DNA of 40,686 nt from Bacteroidota bacterium (lineage in GTDB: Bacteria; Bacteroidota; Ignavibacteria; Palsa-1295), in NCBI GenBank assembly GCA_021324685.1, contig JAJPIQ010000086.1, positions 1-40,686 of the forward strand, read 5' to 3'. The position numbers and the translations under genes are program-made. Positions 16,008 through 23,265 of the stretch are shown here, piece after piece. How positions within the stretch are numbered: position 1 is the stretch's first letter; each line of letters starts with the position of its first letter. A model generated the notes under the pieces. That model searched no databases and had not been told where the DNA came from. It saw nothing but the letters and a program-made list of their open reading frames with translations.

Positions 16008-16038
16008 CCCCTCCCGCAAACGGGAGGGGAATAATTTT
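16008..16038 (+). terminator. Rho-independent terminator after the porin gene
   Basis: CCCCTCCCG (16008-16016), loop CAAA, CGGGAGGGG (16021-16029) form a perfect 9-bp GC-rich stem followed by AATAATTTT. It lies 29 bases after the porin stop codon and would end the manganese-locus transcript. Confidence 0.85.
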
Positions 16039-16190
16039 AAATTCTTTCAAAGCTGTTGGGAACCTAAAACGCACCCATATCTAGTGTTTTCACTTCGAGG
16101 CATCCCAGGCTGTGAGTATTCCGGCGCGAGTCGAGATGTAGAATATTCGAATGAATTGGTTGGCCTGTTTGTTATAAGTTTGTTATGGGG

Positions 16191-16272
16191 GCAACCTTTC
16201 GGTTGCAACCTTTCGGTTGCAACCTTTCGGTTGCAACCTTTCGGTTGCAACCTTTCGGTTGCAACCTTTCGG
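16191..16272. repeat. 14-bp tandem repeat made of palindromes, five full copies plus a partial
   Basis: The unit GCAACCTTTCGGTT starts at 16191, 16205, 16219, 16233 and 16247, with a sixth partial copy at 16261. Read across unit borders it is an array of the perfect 10-bp palindrome GGTTGCAACC separated by TTTC, so neighbouring arms can also pair as GCAACC-TTTC-GGTTGC hairpins. It ends 38 bases before the kinase start codon. The unit length is not a multiple of three, so copy-number change would alter any frame read through it. Confidence 0.95.
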
Positions 16273-16309
16273 GAAAGTGCCTCAATTTATTCACTTTGGA
16301 GGCATCACA

Positions 16310-17458
16310 ATGTTATACGACTTCCTTGAAAAGGAACACGACTACATCGTCAATAAATGCGATGAAGCAACCGCAATCCTTGCCGGAAAAAAAGAAATTT
16401 CATCCAGTATCCGGGCTGGCTGGAGTACTTTTTTAGAGCAATTAACCGAATTACTGAAGCTCGACAAAATAACCTTCGACCTGGTGGATGGCAAAGGTAA
16501 ACTTGCGGCAAAGGAAAAGGCAGAGCAAAAGAAAAGAGATGAAAAATCAAAGGAAGATAGCGAATTCGCATTGAAGTCTGCGGCGCAAAACCGGGGCCAG
16601 GAATACCGTAAGCTCGGATTTACGCTCTCCGACGTCGTGCATAGCTATGGAATCGTATGCCAGGCCATCACCTCTTCCGCAAGTGAGTTGAATTATCAGA
16701 TAAACCCGATCGAATTCAGTCAACTCAATCTATCGCTAGACGTGGCAATCGCATTAGCGGTAACGGAATACGATCGAATACAAATAGAGGAAGGAGAGAA
16801 GTCCAATCTCGAACGGATCGGAAGCTTGGCGCATGAACTTCGAAATTCCCTCCAGAGTGCCTTTATCGCGTTGGAATTGATTCAAAGCGGGGATGTTGGA
16901 GCAAAAAGCCAGACGGGGAAGCTCCTTGACCGTAGCTTGCAAAGCTTAAAAATGCTGATCGACTCGGCATTGCTCACGGTTCGGCTCAAGGCGGATCCTG
17001 TTCCACATTTGGAATGGCTCCCGGTACTCGCTGTGGCAAGCGATGTGGAAATGACTTCTTCGAGCGAGGCACGTAAGCACGTCATTGGCTTTAAGGTCGA
17101 AATCGCCCCGAATCTTTCCGTCTTCGCTGACAGGCAGCATTTTACTTCCGCGCTTGCGAATCTGACCCAAAATGCTGTTAAGTTTTCCCATCCGGGGGGC
17201 AAGGTAACCCTTCGGGGATTCCTAAAAGGAGATCGTGCCAAGATCGAGATCGAAGACGAATGTGGCGGCCTGCCAGCAGCAAAACTCAAAGCGCTGTTCA
17301 CGCCGTTCGAGCAAATGGATAAGAACAAGTCCGGTCTGGGTCTTGGATTATCGATTAGCCGGCGAGCCATCCAGTTAAGTGATGGAGAAATTACCGCCCG
17401 TAATCTGCCCGGCAAAGGGTGCATTTTTACCATCGATCTGCCCGGGCGAGATACCTAA
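16310..17458 (+). CDS. Soluble sensor histidine kinase
   Basis: The product is 382 residues from the ATG at 16310, chosen because GGAGG lies seven bases upstream. The frame is also open through the repeat array, but a start there would give a repeat-encoded leader. No membrane segment is seen. Residues 1-150 form a helical input region, reminiscent of RsbR-type N-terminal domains, including a charged Lys/Glu-rich stretch at about 63-85. The phospho-acceptor box is LAHELRNSLQS (His175), the N box is ANLTQNAVKFSHPGG, G1 is IEDECGGLP and G2 is KSGLGLGLSISRR, so the catalytic core looks complete. No response regulator is adjacent. The signal is unknown. Confidence 0.88.
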   Translation: MLYDFLEKEHDYIVNKCDEATAILAGKKEISSSIRAGWSTFLEQLTELLKLDKITFDLVDGKGKLAAKEKAEQKKRDEKSKEDSEFALKSAAQNRGQEYRKLGFTLSDVVHSYGIVCQAITSSASELNYQINPIEFSQLNLSLDVAIALAVTEYDRIQIEEGEKSNLERIGSLAHELRNSLQSAFIALELIQSGDVGAKSQTGKLLDRSLQSLKMLIDSALLTVRLKADPVPHLEWLPVLAVASDVEMTSSSEARKHVIGFKVEIAPNLSVFADRQHFTSALANLTQNAVKFSHPGGKVTLRGFLKGDRAKIEIEDECGGLPAAKLKALFTPFEQMDKNKSGLGLGLSISRRAIQLSDGEITARNLPGKGCIFTIDLPGRDT

Positions 17459-17794
17459 TGGAAACATGCCTCCCAGAAGGATTCATCCGTTCGCATTCCG
17501 ATGGGTCTGAAATGGATTGCTGGGATTTGATTGATGCTTGGGATCCATTCCCAAAGTGCAATTTTAAAATTCTCCCCTTCCTCAAGCGGGATGGGTATAA
17601 GTTGTAGCCCCAGCGTGAGCTGAGGGCTAAAACGATTTCGCTCCTACCGGATCTAAAAATTGCCGCATGGGAAGAATATAAAACGCACCTATCTCTCGTT
17701 CCCATTTTTTGGCGCCGATTTCAACGAATCTATTTCTTCCGCACATCGTTTTAGTTAACATGATGAGGCCAGCATGGCATTCGGAACTAATTGA
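17459..17794. other. Intergenic region with one hairpin, no gene seen
   Basis: This 336-bp interval separates the kinase gene from the toxin-like pair. It contains the hairpin at 17605-17629. A segment near 17750 reads TTTTAGTTAACATGATGAGG, close to the half site of the manganese-locus palindrome but not palindromic. It must also contain the promoter for the toxin-like pair and perhaps for nuoA. No coding frame is convincing. Confidence 0.45.
17605..17629 (+). terminator. Hairpin downstream of the histidine kinase, possible terminator
   Basis: TAGCCC-CAGC and GCTG-A-GGGCTA pair into a 10-bp stem with one bulged base and a GTGA loop. The 3' side continues AAACGATTTCG without a long T-run, so it is a weak terminator or a structural element. 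Confidence 0.45.
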
Positions 17795-18100
17795 ATGACG
17801 CTCAACATCGTTTCCAAGAACGGAAAGACCATTCGCTTAACGGATGAACGGTGGGCTCATATTACCGAAGAACATTCGGAAATGGCGGGGTTTCGAACGG
17901 AAGTGCTTGAAACGGTCGAAAATCCTGATCGCATTTTGAAAGGGAATGAAGGCGAAATGCTTGCAGTCAGGGAAATCGAAAGTGGAAAATTTCTTGTTGT
18001 ACCATTTCGTGAGTTCGAGAAGGGCGGATTTATTATCACCGCATTTCTCACTTCGCGACAAAGCTCATTAAATCGAAGAACACAATTATGGCTAGCGTAA
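17795..18100 (+). CDS. PBECR-like nuclease-fold protein, probable toxin-like member of a gene pair
   Basis: The product is 101 residues. The pattern RLTDERWAHITEEHSEMAG, then ENPDRILKG and a strand-rich end (KFLVVPFREFEKGGFIITAF), fits the phage-Barnase-EndoU-ColicinE5/D-RelE-like (PBECR) group of small proteins often found beside DUF2283 genes. Members are thought to be RNase-fold toxins, but activity is not proven for this subgroup. It overlaps the DUF2283-like gene by 13 bases, the usual arrangement of toxin-antitoxin pairs. The family call is moderate; the toxin role is inference. Confidence 0.6.
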   Translation: MTLNIVSKNGKTIRLTDERWAHITEEHSEMAGFRTEVLETVENPDRILKGNEGEMLAVREIESGKFLVVPFREFEKGGFIITAFLTSRQSSLNRRTQLWLA

Positions 18101-18315
18101 ACGTCGAGGATTACATCCGGGTTTTGCCGGCGGTGCGTCATGCTCCGTCGGGATTCTTTTGGTCCTCTTACGACCAGGAAGCCGATGTGCTCTATATCAA
18201 TTTCAAAAAACCGAGCCATGCCACCGATAGCGAACTCACCGACGATGACATGATTCTTCGCTACGAAGGCGATTCACTAATTGGCATTACGATACTCCAC
18301 GCTAGTCAACGATAA
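18088..18315 (+). CDS. DUF2283-like protein, probable antitoxin-like partner
   Basis: The product is 75 residues. The core SYDQEADVLYINFKKPSHATDSE followed by DDDMILRYEGDSLIGITIL is the DUF2283 signature (YD.eaDvLYi.f ... D..i...d.dg.ivGi.il). The domain is often encoded next to DUF4258 or PBECR-type genes and is regarded as an antitoxin candidate. The gene overlaps its partner by 13 bases and ends only 5 bases before the nuoA start codon, so it is very likely co-transcribed with nuoABCD. Confidence 0.75.
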   Translation: MASVNVEDYIRVLPAVRHAPSGFFWSSYDQEADVLYINFKKPSHATDSELTDDDMILRYEGDSLIGITILHASQR

Positions 18316-18320
18316 ATTTC

Positions 18321-18677
18321 ATGCTCGCAAATTATATCCCCATCGCACTTATGTTGATCATTGCCATTGGCTTTGGCGTGATCATGGCGAATTTAAGCAA
18401 GTGGCTCGGCCCCAAGCGGCCGAACGCTCAAAAACTCTCGACCTATGAATCGGGCATGATCCCGATCGGAACGACGCGCGAGCGCGTCAGTGTGAAGTAC
18501 TATCTCGTCGGAATGCTCTTCATTGTCTTCGATATCGAACTTGTTTTTCTCTACCCCTGGGCCGTTATTTTCAAAGGCCTCGGAGCTTATGCCATCTGGG
18601 AAATGTTTCTTTTTATCGCCTTGCTTTTCATCGGGTATGTGTATATCCTGAAGAAAGGCGCTTTGGAGTGGGATTAA
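18321..18677 (+). CDS. nuoA: NADH-quinone oxidoreductase subunit A
   Basis: This 118-residue membrane subunit of respiratory complex I has three transmembrane helices. The family signature is present: KLSTYESGMIPIGTTRERVS (the YECG-type loop, here with Ser in place of Cys) and KYYLVGMLFIVFDIELVFLYPWA. NuoA sits at the junction of the membrane and peripheral arms near the quinone site. It is the first gene of a nuoABCD block. The start lies only 5 bases after the DUF2283-like gene, so its own promoter is probably further upstream. Confidence 0.95.
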   Translation: MLANYIPIALMLIIAIGFGVIMANLSKWLGPKRPNAQKLSTYESGMIPIGTTRERVSVKYYLVGMLFIVFDIELVFLYPWAVIFKGLGAYAIWEMFLFIALLFIGYVYILKKGALEWD

Positions 18678-18754
18678 GAGAGTAAGAACATTTCATCGAA
18701 TAGCCATTAACTCTTTCATCGGTTTTTCGTACGGGAGCTAAAAAGGACCTGACT

Positions 18755-19342
18755 ATGCCATTAAACGATGCGCTTCAATCGGAAGGATTTGTTACCGCCA
18801 AGCTGGACGATGTGATCAACTGGGCGCGCCGAAATGCGATCTGGCCCATGCCGCTCGGTATTTCCTGCTGCGCGATCGAAATGATGGCGTTTGCCGGGCC
18901 CCGCTACGATGTCGCGCGGTTCGGTGCGGAGGTCTTTCGGTTCTCACCACGCCAGGCCGATCTCCTGATCGTTGCCGGCACGGTAACCTACAAAATGGCG
19001 AAGGTCGTTCGTAAGATCTACGACCAGATGCCGGACCCGAAATACGTGATCGCAATGGGCGTCTGCACGGTAAGTGGAGGCATTTACCGGACCTATTCGG
19101 TCGTGCAAGGGATCAATCAGTTCTTGCCCGTCGATCTCTACGTCGTCGGGTGTCCACCCCGCCCCGATTCTCTTTTGAAAGGGCTCATGATGATCCAGGA
19201 AAATATCAAGAACGACCGCCCGATCGCGAAGGGAACGGTGATCGGTGGCACGGAGCCCGAGCCGCTCGATATCGCGATCCCGATGATCGAAGGTCCGGCA
19301 AAACAGACCGATTCGCGTACGTCGCGCATTTATATGAATTGA
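18755..19342 (+). CDS. nuoB: NADH-quinone oxidoreductase subunit B
   Basis: This 195-residue peripheral subunit carries iron-sulphur cluster N2, the last redox centre before quinone. All ligands are visible: tandem Cys38-Cys39 in [10 protein letters not shown], Cys104 in MGVCTVSGG and Cys133 in [14 protein letters not shown]. The length and motif order are normal. It follows nuoA after a 77-base gap and precedes nuoC by one base. Confidence 0.96.
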   Translation: MPLNDALQSEGFVTAKLDDVINWARRNAIWPMPLGISCCAIEMMAFAGPRYDVARFGAEVFRFSPRQADLLIVAGTVTYKMAKVVRKIYDQMPDPKYVIAMGVCTVSGGIYRTYSVVQGINQFLPVDLYVVGCPPRPDSLLKGLMMIQENIKNDRPIAKGTVIGGTEPEPLDIAIPMIEGPAKQTDSRTSRIYMN

Positions 19343-19343
19343 C

Positions 19344-19856
19344 ATGTTCACGTTCGAAGACCTTCAGCAAAAAAATCCGGCTCTCGAATTCCAAAAGGTC
19401 GACGTTGGCGGAGACGAAGCCGCCCTCGTTTCCCGGAACGATATTTTAGAGGTTGCCAGCCGCCTAAAGAACGAATTTGGTTTCGACCAGGTGATGGACG
19501 CGCTCGGCCATGATCGCATGGAAAAACGCGACCGCTTCGAAATCACCTATAATCTGCGTAACCACACGACCAAACAGCGAATTTTTCTGAAGGTCCGCTG
19601 CGATGAACGCGATGCGCACGTACCGTCGCTCGTTTCGGTCTGGACCGGAGCAAACTGGCATGAGCGCGAAGCATACGATATGTTCGGCGTTTCCTTCGAC
19701 GGCCATCCCGATATGCGCCGGATGTATTTGCCCGACGATTTCGAGTACTATCCACTGCGTAAAGATTTTCCACTCATGGGCGTACCGGGTTCCCTCCCGC
19801 TGCCGCACCACGAAGATGCCGACCCCCGGTTCGATCTTGCCAACGGAGGCGAATAA
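19344..19856 (+). CDS. nuoC: NADH-quinone oxidoreductase subunit C (30 kDa)
   Basis: This 170-residue protein is the 30-kDa peripheral subunit of complex I. The signature WHEREAYDMFGVSFDGHPDM and RRMYLPDDFEYYPLRKDFPL is intact and followed by a short C-terminal tail. It is separate from NuoD, unlike the fused NuoCD of enterobacteria. One base separates it from nuoB and 14 bases from nuoD, so translation is probably coupled. Confidence 0.95.
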   Translation: MFTFEDLQQKNPALEFQKVDVGGDEAALVSRNDILEVASRLKNEFGFDQVMDALGHDRMEKRDRFEITYNLRNHTTKQRIFLKVRCDERDAHVPSLVSVWTGANWHEREAYDMFGVSFDGHPDMRRMYLPDDFEYYPLRKDFPLMGVPGSLPLPHHEDADPRFDLANGGE

Positions 19857-19870
19857 TTTATCACACGAGC

Positions 19871-21154
19871 ATGAGCCTGATCGACGACCAATCCACGATC
19901 GCACGACCCACCGTTGACGAAGTACCGCCGCGACAAAAGATCGTCGAGGCGCTGATGTCCAAGGATTCGACCGTTACGCTCGACACGCTCGAGCATGAAA
20001 TGGTGCTGAATCTCGGCCCCCAGCATCCGGCGACGCACGGTGTACTTCGCGTTCTTTTACGGCTCGACGGAGAGACGATCGTCTCCGCGGAGACCGAACT
20101 GGGTTATCTTCATCGCGGCTACGAAAAGCTGGCGGAGAATATGACCTACCATGAGTATATTCCGCATACCGACCGGCTCGATTATATTTCTCCCGTTGCA
20201 AACAACGTGGCCTATGTCATGGCCGTTGAAAAATTACTGCAACTCGAAGTTCCGAAACGGGGACAATATATCCGCGTCCTGTGCTGCGAGCTGGCGCGTA
20301 TCTCTTCGCATTTCATGGCATTGGGCGCTCTGGCGATGGATATTGGCGCGCTCACGGTCTTCGTCTGGGCCCTGCGCGAACGCGAAAAACTCTACGACAT
20401 TTTCGATGTGCTGACCGGCGTGCGCTTCACCGTAAGCTATATGCGCATCGGCGGGATGGCGCAGGATATTTCGGACGACTCGATCACGATGATCCGGGCC
20501 TTCCTGGACGGGTTGGACGATGCCGTCAACGACATCGGCGCGATGTTGAATAAAAACCGGATTTTTTTGGAGCGGACCGCCGGCATCGGGATCATGGAGC
20601 CGCAGGAAGCCCTGGAACTCGGTTGGACCGGCCCGAACCTACGCGCCAGTGGCATTGCCGCCGATTTGCGGCGGGATAATCCGTACCTGGTCTATAACGA
20701 GCTCGATTTTAAGGTGATCACGCGTTCGGAGTGCGATGTCCTTGCACGCTATTTCGTTCGCTTCGAGGAGATCCGCGAATCGGCAAAGATCATTCGCCAG
20801 TGTCTCGATAAACTTCCCAATGGGGATTTCATGGCGCGCGATGCCAAGCGCGTGCTCCCGAAGAAGGGCGAAGTTTATAGTTCTATGGAAGAGCTGATCA
20901 ACGATTTCATGCTCGTAAACTTCGGCCAGGCCGCGCCCGTGGGCGAAGTCTATCACGCGATCGAAGCCGCAAAAGGGGAGTTGGGCTGGTACCTGGTTTC
21001 GAACGGGACCGGGTTTCCGTGGCGCAGCAAAATTCGTTCACCCAGTTTCGTGAATCTCCAGGGGCTCTCCCGTCTCCTCGAAGGCTGCATGATCTCGGAT
21101 ATCGTCGCCATCATCGGATCGATCGATCCGATCATGGGCGAAGCGGATAAATAA
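19871..21154 (+). CDS. nuoD: NADH-quinone oxidoreductase subunit D (49 kDa)
   Basis: This 427-residue subunit forms the quinone-binding cavity with NuoB. Family motifs include LNLGPQHPATHGVLRVLLRL, ETELGYLHRGYEKLAENMTY, YVMAVEKLL, and the C-terminal IIGSIDPIMGEADK (the family usually ends DPIMGEVDR). An N-terminal extension of about 35 residues precedes the conserved start, which is common. It is the last gene of this block. A strong hairpin follows, so nuoE and later subunits are not in the same transcript. Confidence 0.96.
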   Translation: MSLIDDQSTIARPTVDEVPPRQKIVEALMSKDSTVTLDTLEHEMVLNLGPQHPATHGVLRVLLRLDGETIVSAETELGYLHRGYEKLAENMTYHEYIPHTDRLDYISPVANNVAYVMAVEKLLQLEVPKRGQYIRVLCCELARISSHFMALGALAMDIGALTVFVWALREREKLYDIFDVLTGVRFTVSYMRIGGMAQDISDDSITMIRAFLDGLDDAVNDIGAMLNKNRIFLERTAGIGIMEPQEALELGWTGPNLRASGIAADLRRDNPYLVYNELDFKVITRSECDVLARYFVRFEEIRESAKIIRQCLDKLPNGDFMARDAKRVLPKKGEVYSSMEELINDFMLVNFGQAAPVGEVYHAIEAAKGELGWYLVSNGTGFPWRSKIRSPSFVNLQGLSRLLEGCMISDIVAIIGSIDPIMGEADK

Positions 21155-21178
21155 GAATGGATCTTTTGAGTATTCCTC

Positions 21179-21212
21179 ATGCCGGTCTCATTGCGAGACC
21201 GGCATTTGTATT
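21179..21212 (+). terminator. Rho-independent terminator after nuoD
   Basis: ATGCCGGTCTC (21179-21189), loop ATTGC, GAGACCGGCAT (21195-21205) form a perfect 11-bp stem followed by TTGTATTTG. It starts 24 bases after the nuoD stop codon. Confidence 0.85.
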
Positions 21213-21372
21213 TGTGTTCTTCCTATCTATATTGTTGTCGAGTGTTAGGGAATCCATTCTATTCAGTTCTCGCCTAAAAAAGCAGATATTCTTCCTTTTG
21301 AACGATGCGGAGGAGTAATTTTCCTTCGTATCTTTGTGTCCTACAGTCTTAACCCATTCCTTCAAAAAACGT

Positions 21373-21783
21373 ATGAATTGGAGTCTCATTTTCCTTCTTT
21401 CGATTATTGGTGCCCTGATGGCATTCCTTACCGTTAGTATCATCCCTTCGACCATCGAGCCGCTCTTCTGGCTCGCGATTTTCGTCTTCAATGCCTTCGT
21501 GATCACAGGGCGGGTTCCAAAAGGGAAGTACTTCCTGCACGCCTGGATGGTCAGTGTTATCAGCGGGCTCTGGATCGGGCTGATCCATGCCGGTTTCCAC
21601 GATACGTACCTTGCGAATCATCCCGACGAAGTAAAGATGTCCGCGGACATGCCGTGGGGAATGAGCGCTTCGTCGATGGCGATGATGGGACCGATTTTTG
21701 GAGCGATTTTTGGCCTTGTTTCGGGCTGTGTCTCGATGCTCGTGGGGAAATTTCGCAAGCCGAACGTCCAGCAGGCGATTTAA
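21373..21783 (+). CDS. Small integral membrane protein of unknown function
   Basis: The product is 136 residues from the ATG at 21373; an in-frame TTG at 21334 would add 13 residues but looks less likely. There are four hydrophobic segments: about 5-24 (LIFLLSIIGALMAFLTVSII), 30-45 (FWLAIFVFNAFVI), 57-76 (WMVSVISGLWIGLIHAGF) and 106-127 (MAMMGPIFGAIFGLVSG). A Met/Ser-rich loop links the last two. I do not recognise the family. It follows the nuo terminator and is probably transcribed alone. Confidence 0.65.
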   Translation: MNWSLIFLLSIIGALMAFLTVSIIPSTIEPLFWLAIFVFNAFVITGRVPKGKYFLHAWMVSVISGLWIGLIHAGFHDTYLANHPDEVKMSADMPWGMSASSMAMMGPIFGAIFGLVSGCVSMLVGKFRKPNVQQAI

Positions 21784-21821
21784 AAGCCGCAGGGCTCAAA
21801 AGCGGGCGATCCGGACCGGTT

Positions 21822-21857
21822 CAAAAAGCAAGGCCACACCAAAATGGCGTGGCCTTG
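21822..21857 (-). terminator. Rho-independent terminator for the minus-strand HTH gene
   Basis: CAAGGCCAC (21829-21837) and GTGGCCTTG (21849-21857) pair perfectly. On the minus strand the stem is followed by CTTTTTG (21822-21828). It lies between the converging membrane-protein and HTH genes and terminates best on the minus strand. Confidence 0.75.
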
Positions 21858-21880
21858 TAAAAAAAGGGTGTCCGGGCGAA

Positions 21881-22132
21881 TTATCTTTTCTTCTTCGCCG
21901 CGGGCTTGGCTTTTTTCTTGGTCTGTCCGGAGCGCAGTTCGCTCCAGAAGCCGGTGTAGCTCAAACCCATTTCGCGCAAACGGCGGTGGACCGCCCCTTT
22001 ATGCACGTGAAGTTTTTGTGCGATTTCCGCTCCGGTTGCGCCTTTTTCGCGCATCGAGCGGATCGTTTTTTCTTCCGTGGGTGAGAACTCCCGCTGAGCC
22101 TGCCGGTATCCTTTATATTTTTTTGCTGCCAT
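21881..22132 (-). CDS. Small helix-turn-helix protein with Lys/Ala-rich tail
   Basis: The product is 83 residues. Residues about 16-55 (EFSPTEEKTIRSMREKG, then GAEIAQKLHVHKGAVHRRLR) form a resolvase/transposase-like helix-turn-helix of the kind that reads DNA. The C-terminus (about 66-83) is rich in Lys and Ala (TKKKAKPAAKKKR), like the tail of histone H1-like proteins, and could bind DNA without sequence specificity. It is probably a small DNA-binding regulator or a nucleoid-associated protein. No known family member is recognised by name. The gene is isolated, with its own terminator. Confidence 0.65.
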   Translation of the reverse strand: MAAKKYKGYRQAQREFSPTEEKTIRSMREKGATGAEIAQKLHVHKGAVHRRLREMGLSYTGFWSELRSGQTKKKAKPAAKKKR

Positions 22133-22241
22133 GTGTCGTATCTATCGGTTAAATGAAAAGTGAATGGGAACGTTGATACACACCCAAAAGGGGAACAGTT
22201 CCTTTTTTCGTAAAATAAATTCCGCCGCCTGAAACAATTCC

Positions 22242-23048
22242 TTAAATCTTTAATTCCCCTTCGAACAGGGTGACCGCCTCCCCGGCGATTTTGACCCGGT
22301 CCCCGTCGACCTCCAGGCCATATCGCCGGGGTCCCGAAGGCTCCAGGCGGAGTTCCGAAAGCTCCGACGTTCCGAGGCGGGTGAACCAAAATGGGCCCAA
22401 AAGGCAGTCGGCGACCGTCGAAAGCGGATCTTCGACGTTGCGCCGCTCGCCGATAAGGAATGTTTTTGCGGCAAAATCGTGCTTTTTGGAAGGTCCCGCG
22501 GCGGCCGTTGCAATGATGCCGTGGACCTTATGTGCGCGCAACATCGCAAAATCCGGCCGCAACCGGTCGAGCGCCCGCTCCGAGGCCACTTGTACAAAAA
22601 AGTCGTCTCCTCGGCGACCGACGAACGCCGGGGCCGGGTCGATGGCCTGCAGGACGAGTTCCGGGGGTTCCGAAAGCTCGATCATCTGAAAAGCCGGAAA
22701 ATTCATTTCGATTCGCGGATTGACAAAGCTGGCTGCGATCGGACCGCTATGGGTAAAGAACGTAATCGGTTGCCGGCGCGAGGCGAGCTGTTTCGACATC
22801 AGGACATGGGCCGCCGCCAGGGTCGCGCCGGCCGCGACTTCGATTTCGGTTCCACCGGCCGTACACCGCATGTCGAAGCGGTTTGGGCCGCGCGGCAAAA
22901 TAAAGGCGACCTGCGCGACGTGCATCGCGGAAGAAAGATCGGTCATCCATGTACGGTCTCTTGCTTCTTCGAGCAGGCAGACCGCGGCTGCAGTTCCGGT
23001 ACACGGAGTGTGAGTGAAGGTATCGACGCGAAAGATCTGGTCCGGCAT
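22242..23048 (-). CDS. PhzF-like protein with most catalytic residues replaced
   Basis: The product is 268 residues. It follows the PhzF/YddE fold order: FRVDTFTHTPCTGTAAAVCL at the start, MHVAQVAFIL, AAGATLAAAHVLM, then VEDPLSTVADCLLGPFW in the second half. In PhzF of Pseudomonas the active site uses Glu45, His74, Asp208 and Ser213. Here the aligned residues are Gln46, Gly74, Asp207 and Val212, so only the Asp remains. The fold is probably kept, but the isomerase chemistry is unlikely to work in the usual way. It may be a pseudo-enzyme or act on a different substrate. It stands alone on the minus strand. Confidence 0.75.
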   Translation of the reverse strand: MPDQIFRVDTFTHTPCTGTAAAVCLLEEARDRTWMTDLSSAMHVAQVAFILPRGPNRFDMRCTAGGTEIEVAAGATLAAAHVLMSKQLASRRQPITFFTHSGPIAASFVNPRIEMNFPAFQMIELSEPPELVLQAIDPAPAFVGRRGDDFFVQVASERALDRLRPDFAMLRAHKVHGIIATAAAGPSKKHDFAAKTFLIGERRNVEDPLSTVADCLLGPFWFTRLGTSELSELRLEPSGPRRYGLEVDGDRVKIAGEAVTLFEGELKI

Positions 23049-23184
23049 GGGCGATGTGGGGCAGTCGTTAACAGCAAACGGAAGAGCTTCGTTTTTTGAA
23101 CGGCTATTGGAACATTATACCGGCTGGCCTGTTTTATGCCGCGCCATGAGAAATTGGGCTTTTTTAAGCCCGATCCTTCGAAAC

Positions 23185-23256
23185 GGCCCCTTCGACTAAT
23201 GGTTAGGTCACTACCCTTTCACGGTAGCAGCACGGGTTCGAGTCCCGTAGGGGTCA
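23185..23256 (+). tRNA. tRNA-Glu (UUC)
   Basis: This 72-nt cloverleaf has acceptor GGCCCCU/AGGGGUC, D arm GACU...GGUC, anticodon stem CUACC/GGUAG with loop CUUUCAC (anticodon UUC), T arm ACGGG-UUCGAGU-CCCGU and discriminator A. No CCA is encoded. It lies just past the 3' end of the minus-strand Kdp operon, on the opposite strand. Confidence 0.95.
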
Positions 23257-23265
23257 CAACGACTT

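Larger units (their letters stand above)
15980..16309. other. Intergenic region between porin and histidine kinase
   Basis: This 330-bp interval holds the rho-independent terminator of the porin gene (16008-16038), an unassigned stretch to about 16190, the 14-bp palindromic repeat array (16191-16272), and a good Shine-Dalgarno sequence GGAGG (16298-16302) seven bases before the kinase ATG. No gene is seen. The strong Shine-Dalgarno is unusual in this window. Confidence 0.6.

Noticed and set aside
16191-16272. CRISPR-like or leader peptide
   Set aside because: The units are 14 bp with no spacers. The peptide read through the array is simply repeat-encoded.
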